The translations under genes were made by a program, and so were the position numbers. Source: Pratylenchus scribneri (Eukaryota > Nematoda > Chromadorea > Rhabditida > Pratylenchidae). Taken from it: 64,000 nt of DNA. The stretch is from positions 868,001 to 932,000 of the forward strand of contig JAQSEB010000059.1 of assembly GCA_030063045.1 (NCBI GenBank). Direction: 5' to 3'. Numbering within the stretch: position 1 is the first letter of the stretch; every line of letters begins with the position of its first letter. A model generated the notes under the pieces. The model had not been told where the DNA came from, searched no databases, and worked only from the letters and a program-made list of their open reading frames with translations. Shown piece by piece: positions 11,901 to 21,800 of the stretch.

Positions 11901-14130
11901 ATAATTTGGTTATGGTTTGGTCCACAATTAAAGGGTATTAAACGGTTTAAAAACCCATTTTGGTTTGGTCAACAATTAAAGGGTATTAAACGGTTTAAAC
12001 CCATTTTGGTTTGGTCAACAATTAAAGGGTATTAAACGGTTTAAACCCATTTTTGTTTGGTCAACAATTAAAGGGTATTAAACGGTTTAAACCCATTTTG
12101 GTTTAATGGTTTAAAACTAGAATTGGTTAAAATATTTTTCATTCCTAAATAGAAAAAAACTCACTTCAATAATTGGCTTCCGTGGGTCAACATCATTTTC
12201 AGAGAGGAAATCCGCGTTTCTCTCCACAAAACCTCTCAATCGTTCCTTTAAAAAATGGAATAAAATTTTGTTTTAAAATGAATATTACCAATGAATTTAC
12301 AACAGCCGTTTCATCGGTTTCATCATTTTTGGCAGATAGAATTATTCTTTTCGGCTTTGCAACATATTTACAAACCTAAAATTTAATAATAATTAAAAAT
12401 AATTAAAGAATAAATTAAATTTTACCATTGTATATTCGCTCGCTGTCTCCAAATGTGATGACATTATTTTCTCCAATTTCTCTATTGTCATTTCAATACG
12501 GTCCAAAGGTACTTTCCTATTCAGAATGGAGGCAGTAAGACCCAAAACTCTCGGTTTCGCTTCTGAAATTGATACTCAGATTATTTTATAAATAATGTTT
12601 TTTATAAGGAAAATATTTAAAATTGTAAAAAAAAACATTGAAAAACGCCCAAAAAAGCTATAATAGTTTAATTTTGAACCATTAAACCAAAATGGGTTTA
12701 ACCCGTTTAATACCCTTTAATTGTTGACCAAACCAAAATGGGTTTAAACCGTTTAATACCCTTTAATTGTTGACCAAACCAAAATGGGTTTAAACCGTTT
12801 AATACCCTTTAATTGTTGACCAAACCAAAATGGGTTTAAACCGTTTAATACCCTTTAATTGTTGACCAAACCAAAATGGGTTTAAACCGTTTAATACCCT
12901 TTAATTGTTGACCAAACCAAAATGGGTTTAAACCGTTTAATACCCTTTAATTGTTGACCTAACCAAAATGGGTTTAAACCGTTTAATACCCTTTAATTGT
13001 TGACCTAACCAAAATGGGTTTAAACCGTTTAATACACTTTAATTTTTGACCAAACTAAAATGGGTTTAAACCGTTTAATACCCTTTAATTGTTGACCAAA
13101 CCAAAATGGGTTTAAACCGTTTAATACCCTTTAATTGTTGACCAAACCATAACAAATTATATACAATTCAATGCGTTTTGACCAGCTCTTAATTTACCTT
13201 TTATTTGTTTATATTCTTGCATAATAAGTCGATATGGATGGCCTTCGCCCAAGCAATGATGACATTCATCCATAATTAGCAAAGCGATTGAATCAAATTT
13301 AATTATCTTTAAATTTTAATTATTATTTATTAGAATAATATCAAACCCCGTGATTGAGCAAATTCAGGAAAGACTGAGGAGTGCTGACAATCACCTTAAA
13401 ATTAATTTAATAGTAATTTTAAAAATTATTTAAGACATTTTTTACCCGATTTCTATTGAAAATTGCCTCAAATTCGGCCGGTTCAGTTGTTTTTCTTTTA
13501 GTTCCACCATAAATTTTGGCTACAGGTAAACTTGAATGAAATTCAATTTGGCTTGCTTGCTGGTCGACCAATTGGGCTAAAAATGGCCAAAATAATTATT
13601 TAAAAAAAAATCCCAACTTGTTGTGGCAATAAAAATGGCATGCTCATTGTGCCGGAGCAATCGATGGGAATATTCCTTTATCAACAAAATTGCAATGAAT
13701 GTTTTGCCAGCACCAGTGCCGAGTGAAACAATTGTGTTCTGGCGAATTGCACGATCCAATAGTTCAATCTTTAAAACAAAATTTGTTATTTTTAGGTTTG
13801 CTTTAGGTAGATTTTAGCTTTTTTTTCATTTTTGCAAAATTTAGGTCTCGGGTTCGAATCCGCTCAAGGTCCAATAATTTTTTCGGGGTTGGATAAAATT
13901 TTTATGAATTTTTAAATAATTTAATTTATAAGCGAAATACTGCCATTTTTGAAAATTTCTCCACTAATGAGGAGGGGAGGGACCTCAATCAAAAATTTAG
14001 GTTTCATGTTTGAAACCTTTCAACCATGGAATTTATTTTTTTAGACTTGATTTTTACTTTTATAAAATTAAATTACCTGATAATCCCTCGGAGGAATGTT
14101 TTTTGAATTGAAATCTTTTTGACGAGACAT
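2966..14130 (-). CDS. dcr-1: Dicer endoribonuclease
   Basis: Complete Dicer in about 35-40 small exons, probably 1,700-1,900 residues; it cuts double-stranded RNA into siRNAs and miRNAs. The ATG at 14130 begins [11 protein letters not shown]. Domains in order: helicase motif [11 protein letters not shown] (13.7 kb), DECH box MDECHHC (13.25 kb), LGLTAS (12.5 kb), helicase C with SSGRAR motif VI (10.65 kb), dimerisation/DUF283 region (10.3 kb), and PAZ (8.6-8.0 kb, ending [10 protein letters not shown]). An acidic linker (7.6-5.8 kb) precedes RNase IIIa (NLERLETIGDSFLK at 5.55 kb; [10 protein letters not shown] at 4.75 kb), RNase IIIb ([12 protein letters not shown] at 4.25 kb; [14 protein letters not shown] at 3.85 kb) and a C-terminal dsRNA-binding domain (3.15 kb). 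The acidic catalytic residues of both RNase III domains are present. A TTTAG acceptor sits directly before the ATG and the PTIP gene ends 144 bases upstream, suggesting operon expression. Introns carry SINEs, minisatellites and MITEs. Confidence 0.95.
3266..3605. repeat. Minisatellite in last Dicer intron
   Basis: Roughly a dozen units of about 24-27 bp with core TTTTTAGCTAAGTGAAACAC plus AAATG, alternating with an AAGCAAACGAAAACACAAATG variant. It is the reverse complement of the much longer array in the debranching-enzyme intron at 37.2-37.85 kb. Confidence 0.9.
6057..6279. mobile_element. Small inverted-repeat element, Dicer intron (copy 1)
   Basis: Starts GAAGCGGATTTTTAATTAAG and ends with the inverted-type sequence CTAAAAATTCTCCTTC. 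The interior (GATTTTGATATTTTTGGGGG and neighbours) is clearly homologous to the element at 7707-7969 in another Dicer intron. Non-coding, MITE-like. Confidence 0.6.
7707..7969. mobile_element. Small inverted-repeat element, Dicer intron (copy 2)
   Basis: Ends GAGCGGATTTTAAA and GATCTAAAATCCGCTTC are inverted repeats of each other. The interior matches the copy at 6057-6279. Non-coding, MITE-like. Confidence 0.65.
8755..8880 (+). repeat. tRNA-derived SINE-like copy
   Basis: Contains a Pol III B-box-like GGTCTCGGGTTCGAACCCG followed by the family body AATTTTTTCGGGCTTAGATG and a CACTTTTATAC...TTCTAC tail. Lies in a Dicer intron, antisense to Dicer. Confidence 0.75.
9430..9555 (-). repeat. tRNA-derived SINE-like copy, best-preserved head
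   Basis: On the minus strand the head reads GGCTTAGTGGATTGATAC (A box), then about 20 bases later AGGTCACGGGTTCGAATCC (B box), then the AATAATTTTTTC family body. This copy shows the tRNA origin of the family most clearly. Confidence 0.8.
10437..10525 (+). repeat. Degenerate tRNA-derived SINE-like copy
   Basis: A-box-like TGGCTTAACTGGTTAAGCGC is followed by a decayed B box (AAAGTTCAAATCC). Dicer intron. Confidence 0.5.
10925..11095 (-). repeat. tRNA-derived SINE-like copy
   Basis: Minus-strand B box GGGTTCGAACCCGCCCATGG, followed by the family tail (TTGTCATTTTTATACAATTT). Dicer intron. Confidence 0.7.
11818..12130 (-). repeat. Dispersed 46 bp-array element, Dicer intron
   Basis: Begins GGTTTAAGGTGGGTTTGTCC, continues with the conserved flank (ATTGAATGGTATATAATTTG), then about four reverse-oriented units of the 46 bp repeat, and ends TTTAATGGTTTAAAACTAG. 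The order is mirror-image to the arrays at 1 and 12.7 kb. Confidence 0.85.
12675..13195 (+). repeat. Dispersed 46 bp-array element, Dicer intron
   Basis: About ten units of the 46 bp repeat followed by the unique tail CATAACAAATTATATACAATT ... CATTGAATGCG-like sequence. Same orientation as the array at the window start. It makes a large intron between the DECH-box exon and the LGLTAS exon of Dicer. Confidence 0.9.
13795..14065 (+). repeat. Two adjacent SINE-like copies in Dicer intron 1
   Basis: First copy has GGTCTCGGGTTCGAATCCGC and the TCCAATAATTTTTTCGGGG body at 13.84-13.9 kb. A decayed second copy (AGGTTTCATGTTTGAAACC) follows at about 13990-14065. Confidence 0.65.
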
Positions 14131-14274
14131 TCTAAATAGCAAATTTTGAAAAATATACAATCAAATTATTATAGAAAAATCAAATATTTGTGAGTAAAAA
14201 TCATTAAAAATCAAGTTAAAAAATTTAACAATATATTTATTAAACATATTTACAAAAAAAATATCATTGATTAT
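14131..14274 (-). promoter_or_regulatory. Operon-like spacer, PTIP to Dicer
   Basis: Only 144 bases separate the stop of the upstream PTIP-like gene from the Dicer ATG on the same strand. Read on the minus strand it ends TTTTTCAAAATTTGCTATTTAG and then AATG, a good 3' splice acceptor placed one base before the start codon. In nematodes this arrangement marks a downstream operon gene whose mRNA begins with a trans-spliced leader. Inference from spacing and acceptor only. Confidence 0.6.
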
Positions 14275-17200
14275 TCATCGATTTTTATTTCCATTTGGTA
14301 TTGGAAGTGCATTGCTTGGATAAGTGTGAAATCCATTGAATGAGTGATCTATTTTATGGCGTAAAATGGACATAATAACAAAATCTTCATTGAAAAGTGC
14401 TAAAAATAATAATGGAATTTTAATAAAATTAAAATTATAAAAAATTTATACGAAAGTTGCAATTGACAAGATATTGATATAAATTGAGATCATTCCGATT
14501 GCAAATGATGAAATAGGTTTTATTCTCCTATAAAAAAATATAAAAAATATTAATTTTGTTTGTACCTGAATGCATTTTAACAATTCCTTCTTTTTTGGTT
14601 TTGCCTCTTCAATTTGGCCTCCAGCAAATTCCACAATTGTTTTGAGCGTTTCATGCGAAGGTTGAACACTTGGACTCAAATGGAATTTGACGTCTTGAAA
14701 TATTCGCCGATTTCTGGTCCTCAAAATTGTATTCTTCAAATTGTAGCCAAGTTTACGTTCGCTGTCGCGATCTTTCACAAAAAATATTAGCGGATCTATA
14801 ATTGGGAGAAAAAAATTAATCAAAATAATTTAATCAATTTTTTACCTATAAATTCAAGTCGGGTAAAGCTTGTCTCAATCCAGAGTGGATTCACAATATT
14901 CAGCCCCTTGGAAATTGCTTGAATTAAATGAACACTGAAGAATTAAAATTAATTAAATTATAATTAAATTATAAATAATTTATTGAACCTACCTTTTCCG
15001 TAAATTTGTTGTGACAAAATGTGTGCATTCCGATATGTTCTCTGCAATTCTCCCACCAAGGAAGCGAACTTTCTTTGAAAGATTTTCAATTTGTGCAGGG
15101 TAAAGGCCTTCAATCATAACACAAATCTTTAAAAAAAGGAGATTTATTTTTTATTAAATTCTAAATTTACTTTAAATAATTTTTATAGAAGTAAAAAATT
15201 CATAAAAAATGGCAACTAAGAACGAAAAAATTATTGGACCTAGAGCGGATTCGAACCCGAGACCTGTTCTTTTTCCAAAAGTGAAACTCTTTGGGTCTCA
15301 GAATTTTTAAATAATTTTTTTCTAAAATTTTCTCTTCTTTATAAAACTCTAACCAGTATATATCTAACCCTAAAAACCTACTTGATCTTGTTTTCCATTG
15401 TATGCCGCCAACAATGAAGATGCTTGTTTTATTTGTTCTTCAGTTGGTGCATTGTTTTTGATGCTTTAAAAAAAATCAATTCAAAAATTATTTTAAAAAA
15501 TATTCTAACCTAAATAACTTTTCAGGAAAAATATTTGTATCATCCGCAATATTCTTTTTCAGCTCATATGCTGCTTTTAAAATGTCATCATTAAGCAAAA
15601 TTGGTTGCGTCCATGGAACTTAATTAAAATAAATAAAAATTTATTTAAAAATAAAATTACGCATTAATTTATGGCAAAATTCAGAAGTTTTGGCCAAATT
15701 TTGTGGTGGCATCGTAATTTGATTTATGTAATTCTCATTTTCCGGTTGGAAACGTTGAGCCTCATTCGCTGATAAAACATTGATATTGCCAAAATAAAGT
15801 TCAAAAAGCCATTGAAAATTGACCAATTGAATATTGTTTTCACGGGCTTTTTGCACAATTTCCTCGGATTTTTCACTAAATTGTATTACTAATTATTTAA
15901 ATTTAATTAGTTTTACTTTTTATTCAATATAAGGAAATCCGTCTTTGAGGTTATTGTTGAACCGAATTTTGCTCCAATCACTTCAATCATATATTTTAGT
16001 ACATTTGCATCCGGCGGGGAAAATCCAAAAATTGAAATTGTCTAATTAAATAAATTAAAATTAATGGATTTAATTAAAAATATTTTAAAATTTACTTTGG
16101 TTGCAATTTGTTGATTTTGTTTGACGATGCTCCAAAAGCTAAATTAAATATAATAATTATTAAAATTATTATTTAAAAACCTTGGCAAATGTGATGGATT
16201 CATTGGAGGATCCACCCGGCGCTTCTCAATTGCATTATTAAGCCAACTCAGAGTGACAATTCTTTTCATTTTTCTTGGAATTCGATCAATAAAGCCCTGA
16301 AAATTTTAATTAAATTTTGCGAAGAAAAAAATTATAAATACCGGTGCTAATGCCTGTTGAATAATTGGTTCATTGTCAAGCCTTAATTGAAATAAAAATA
16401 TTTAATTAATTTAAATGATATTTACCAGCTGGAACATACAATATGCGTAATTCGCTGAAAATAATTTAAAATTAATAATTAAAGATTAAAATGGAGAATA
16501 TAAAACCTCGGGAATTCCTCGAGGATTATTCGATTCAATATCACCTTAAATAATTTGTTTTAATAATTTTTAATTAAATATTTTTGATTACCTCCATAAA
16601 ATCGAATTAAACTGGGCAGCAAAGAACTATAAAAATCAATCATAAAAAATTAAAAATTTTGTAATTTACCTGTCAACTTGTTGTGAATTGCAATCATCAA
16701 TTAGCAAAAATACACAACCAGCCAAACATACATCCGGATTCAGTGTTGCCGCAATCGCCGGCTCATGTCCAACAAAAGAGGGTTGATGTATGGGCATTGG
16801 TGGCATCCGCAAAATTTGTGGTGGCCTTTGTTGGCCTAAAATATGTTCAAAAATTAAAAAGAAATAATATATAAAATTACCCATAATTGAATGAATTTGA
16901 TGAGACGGTGGTCGTACATGTTGATCAGGTTGGGCTTTTTTGATTTGCATCGGTGATTGTAGCACAATATTGTTTTGATCTAATAAAACACAATTAATCT
17001 TTTGGTAATAGTTTTAAAAAAATACTCGAAAAATTTTGTGCACTTTCCATGCCACCAAAACCGTATGGAACAATTCCGCCGGGCCCATATTGATGAACAA
17101 CATGTTGATGTGGATGAGGTGTTTGCGATGCCATTTGATGAGGAGGATAGTTGGTAAATTCTTGTTGTGAGATTTGTCGTTGAACAATTTGTTGAGGCGG

Positions 17201-18400
17201 AATTTGATGTTGATGTGCAAATTGGTTCATAACATGCTGATTCGATTCAGCTGCGGCTGCCATATTATATGGTGGTGGTGGCATTTGTTTGATAATGGCG
17301 GTGGGATGTGGTTGCTGTGGCGAACATATTCGTCCTTGCATCGAATTATGATGGTACAATTGTGGTGGATTCTTAAAAGTTATATTTAAGGTTAGGTTCA
17401 AAAAATTTAAATTTCGAACTGAAGAAGAGACCTTAACTTCGCAAAATTTAGGTCTCGGGTTCGAATCCGTTCCGAGTCTAATAATTTTTTTCAGCTTTAG
17501 TTGTCACTTTTATGCACTTTTTATACATTCTACTATAATTTCAAGTTTAACAAAATTAATTCTTAAAAAATCAATGACATCTTGCGTGCCTTACTATTAG
17601 TTGATGATAAATATTTACCTGATGAGGAGATTGATGATGAATCCATTGAGGCTGTTGTCCGTGAACGAGGTAATTTGGATGAGGTTGTTGAGATTGTGGG
17701 TGAGGTTGTGCCATTTGGTGGGGCATCACCGGCATATTATTTTGATTAGAAGGTTGCATTCCAGGAAATGGTGAGATGCCATATTGTTGTGGAGGGAATT
17801 GTATTGCTTAAAAACTCAAATTTTAAATATATAATAGAATAGATAAATTACGTTGATGAGAATAATATTGCGGTGGATTTTGATGGACTGGATGTTGTTG
17901 TAAATGCTGTTGGATTGGTTGCTGTTGATGTTGGTGGTGCATGAATTGATTGGATGATGTCTCGACATTTTGTGGCTGGGAGAATGTTTGTGGATTTTGT
18001 TGAATTTGATATTTCTTTCCATCTGTAATTTTTCGATTAGGTAATACAATTTAAAGGATTAGATATAAACTACCTTGTGCTTCTGTGTTTTGAGTTGGTG
18101 GATAGTCGGATGTAGATGAAGAACTTTGAGTTTGAGGGTAAACAATTTCTCTATTCTGAAAATTGTTGATTTTTTAATTGAAAAACAAATGCAACCTGAT
18201 TCTGCTGTTGTACATTAATCTCTTGTTTGTCAAGCATTATGTTACGGAATTTATTTGGATCCAATGGTTCAAGTGGACTTATTGCGCTGAATTCGGCTTG
18301 TCTATTGTCAGATTCCAATTTCTAAAATTAATAATGAAATGAATTTTAGCTTTAAAAAAGTTAAATATCATACCAGTTTATCGGTGTTATGTTGGGACAT
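14275..18400 (-). CDS. PTIP/PAXIP1-like multi-BRCT protein
   Basis: Multi-exon gene; start ATG at 18400 (MSQHNTDKL), stop ending at 14275 after NGNKNR. The N-terminal third (18.3-16.9 kb) is Gln/His/Pro/Met rich and low complexity. BRCT-type segments follow: DVCLAGCVFLLIDDCNSQQ ... LIRFYGGDIESNNP ... IVTLSWLNNAIEKRR (16.8-16.2 kb); ISIFGFSPPDANVLKY ... IQLVNFQWLFELYFG (16.0-15.7 kb); and a C-terminal pair with MIEGLYPAQIENLSKKV ... LNIVNPLWIETSFTRLEF and KFHLSPSVQPSHETLK ... (15.1-14.3 kb). The Q-rich region between or before paired BRCTs is the hallmark of PTIP, a phosphopeptide-binding nuclear scaffold of H3K4 methyltransferase/UTX complexes and DNA-damage signalling. Lies immediately upstream of Dicer on the same strand. 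Confidence 0.8.
15185..15300 (-). repeat. tRNA-derived SINE-like copy
   Basis: Minus-strand GGTCTCGGGTTCGAATCCGC and TCCAATAATTTTTTCGTTC body. Lies in a PTIP intron. Confidence 0.75.
17425..17530 (+). repeat. tRNA-derived SINE-like copy
   Basis: Contains TTAGGTCTCGGGTTCGAATCC, the TAATAATTTTTTTCAGC body and the TTTATGCACTTTTTATACAT tail. Lies in a PTIP intron. Confidence 0.75.
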
Positions 18401-18856
18401 TTCTTTCTGGAAAAAAGTATTTAAAAAAAATAAAAAATTTTTGGAGAAAATTTTTTTTCTCCGGGCGAACCTATTTTTTTATTTTTTTATTAAAGGATAT
18501 TTTGCCAAAGATGATATGTCAAAAAAGCGCTATTTTTTAATTTAAAATTTTATTGTATCGAAAAAATCGATAATCGATCGATACACGAGATCGGAGATGT
18601 TGAACGCGTACGCGACGCGTTGAGTGCTTGTTTTGGTAGATTGATGGGTAGTAGTTGCTATTGCTAGTTGGTACTTATGTTTGCATTGTGATTCAAACTT
18701 CGTAAAATATGAGCACCACATATGCAACAATCCTTTTATTTATCATTTCATGAATTTTTTTTTATTAAAATTGCTTGAACAAGCAGCACAATTTTTTTAC
18801 TTTTTATTTTTAGAAGCAAGAAAGAGTTAACATTGAAATTAAATTGATTTATTGAA
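18401..18856. promoter_or_regulatory. Divergent promoter between PTIP and TTF2
   Basis: 456 bases separate the two divergent start codons. Between 18557 and 18622 lies a conspicuous cluster: overlapping ATCGATAATCGATCGATA (resembling a TATCGATA element) followed by AACGCGTACGCGACGCGTTG with repeated ACGCGT hexamers. CpG-rich palindromic words stand out sharply in this AT-rich DNA. A shared promoter is inferred; no TATA box was assigned. Confidence 0.45.
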
Positions 18857-21800
18857 ATGGAAGAAGATATAAGCAATCTTTCAATTAATTCCCATCCTCC
18901 AATGCATACATCGACTCCATATTCGTCTGCACAATCTTCGAATAAAAAGCGCCACCTGACAAGAGTCCGAATTGAGGTTTCTAACTTTTTCAATTTTATC
19001 CATTAATTTAAAGAGCAAAAATATTACAAAATATTGCATGATTTTAGATTAGATTCTAATAACCAACACCAGATAATTGGAAAACCTAAAGTTGAGGTTT
19101 ACCTAGCACTTTTTTGTGATGTAAAAAACCTTGAGATTTTTTGTGAGTATAAAACTTTGAGTTTTATTGACCAATATTGATTGAATGAATGAATCGAATA
19201 ATCTATCTATTTTAGATGAGCAATGATAGTATGTCATCGCCTTTGACAAAGAAGAAAGGAAATCCGATCAAACATTCAATTGAAAGTGAATCATCAAAAG
19301 AAGATCTAAAAGAGAACAAGAAGAGCCAATTCCTATCCTCATCGGATGAAGATGGATTTCTAACAGAAGATGAAGATGTGCAACAAAAAAATGTTTCCAA
19401 AATTCTCTCAATCGACCATGAAGATGTTGTCAAATGCCGGAACCGCATCCTCTCCGAGGAAGATGTGCGAGACAAACCAATTGGGCAACGCAAGGCAAAA
19501 CGCTTGGTGGATTATGAGGATGAGGACGACGATGGACCAGCTGATGATATTGTCAATGATAGCGTAGTGGAAGAAAGCGGCAATGGAAAAGTCAAGAGAG
19601 ATGAAGAAGAATCTAGCGGTTCATCGGCGGATGACGATCAAAACTCGATTATTGATGATGAGAGCCCAAGCGAAGACGATGGAAACGATTTTTCCATTAA
19701 GGAAGAAGAAAGTTCACAAAGCAAAGCTGAAATTGAAATTGTCGAAGATAGCGAAGAGATGAAGAACACCATTCAAATCGATGACACCGCCGATGAAGTT
19801 GCACAAATTCCAATGAAGCAAAAATCTGAAGAGAAATTCCCCACCAAAAAGTTGAACAACCGCATTGAGGAAATTAAAATTGCTTCAAGTTGGTTTTATT
19901 TGATTAATATGATTAATTGGATAAAAAAATTCAGAGAATACCCGAGGTCCAGCTGTGATCACTCCTCCAAAAGTGGATCCAACTCACAAGCCAATACAAC
20001 TTCGTAAGACAAATTTAGCTTTTTAAATGATCTTTTTGATTAAAGCACCACAACATGGCCGACTTTTTGGTGGGCAGATGACCGATGAACGATTGGAGAA
20101 AATCAAATACATCACCAATGATATGATTAGCGCAATGCACAAATCACTTTCAACAATCCCAGAAAATATCACCACTGAATCACCGAAGGGAATGCGCATC
20201 GACCTGATGCCCCACCAAAAACATGGATTGACTTGGCTTCTTTGGCGTGAACAACAAATTCCTCCGAGGTTTAATTATTTCATTGATTATAATTTAAACA
20301 ACATTTTAGTGGTATTTTGGCTGATGACATGGGCCTGGGCAAAACACTTTCAATGATCTCGCTCATCCTTCACAAGAAGAACCTTCGCTGCAGTGATGCA
20401 GAATTTGAAGAAAATGAGAAAATTCGTCGCAAACATTACATACAAAGTTTGTTTAAATTTAAAATTTCAAAAAATTTCTTCTGGTTTTCAGATAAAAATT
20501 TAACCATGTCGCATGGAACTTTGGTGATTGCACCGGCCTCGCTGATTTATCAATGGGAAAAGGAGGTCCGCGATCGGGTCAAAGAGGACAAATTGAGGGT
20601 TCACGTCTTTCATGGGCCAAAGAATAAGCGGGATATTTCTTCGCATCGGTTAAATTTATTAATAGGGCTGGCAAAAATAGTTGCCAAAAATCGCAAAATA
20701 GTTAACTAGAATAGTTGCCAAAAATCGCAAAATAGTTACATAAATAGTTGCAAAAACCCAAAATAGTGACAAAAATTTCAAAAAAAGTTACAATTTTTTA
20801 TCGAAATAAAAGGTTAAAAATAGAAAAGAGATTTAAAAAATTCATTGATCAGATCGTTCTTGGTTATAATTGCAAATCAGATACATTTCGAGATTATTAA
20901 TGTTGAAACTCATTCGATTATCAGCCAAAATAGACTTATACATAGAGAAAGAACGCTCAACATCACAAGATGTGAGTGGTGAATATTTGTAAAATGGAAT
21001 TAGATTTGGCGAAACATCACAATTATTGTTTTGGCCAGAAAGAATATTGCAGATTTGGGACATGATTTCGATTCCGGGATTATTGGAAACAATAAACTTG
21101 AATTTCTCTTGAATTTGTTCTGCACTTTCTCCGATTGCCATTTCCATTTCATCTTGTACTTCGCCAAAGATTTGCAATTGTTCATAAATGGATAGGCCTT
21201 GTTTTTCCAATTTTGTGATCGATTCGGCCAATTTGGCAAAATTAGATTGGATATAGGCGAGGTCCTGCCAAACAGCAGATGAGGCCAAATCGAATGTGAA
21301 TTGGTCGGGAATATTTGAGGTTGTTGCGTCCAAAAATTGTTGTTTTTGTCGTTTTTCCTTTTCTGAAACTCGAAGAAGGGCACGTCTATGCTTCAATGTT
21401 TCATTGTGTTGTTTTAAATGACCAAATAGTATTGTAGAACAATTTTGTTGAATAACCTTTTGTTGAACAAATTCCCGTTGTCTATTGGTCGTTGTAAATT
21501 TTATATAAACCTGTTGTTGACACGCTTCACAATAAATCCCTTTACCCTCTTTGGTAATATTGATTGTATAAACTGAATTTCCATTTAATCGATCAATCCA
21601 CTGGCGAAACAATGCATATTTTGTATTATTTGGTGGCATTTTTAAGAAATTTCCAAAAAAAGTTATATAAAATAGTTGTTTTGGGCTGAAATAGTGATCA
21701 AATAGTTAAATAGTTGCAAAGGTAGCAAAATAGTTAAAAATAGTGAAAAAAGTTGAAAAAAAGTTCAATATTTTGGGCTCAAACCAAGTTAGATATGTTT

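Noticed and set aside
17014..17389. Alternative frames over the Gln/His-rich PTIP region
   Set aside because: Low-complexity CAA/CAT-rich DNA leaves all frames open; the chosen frame joins the BRCT exons.
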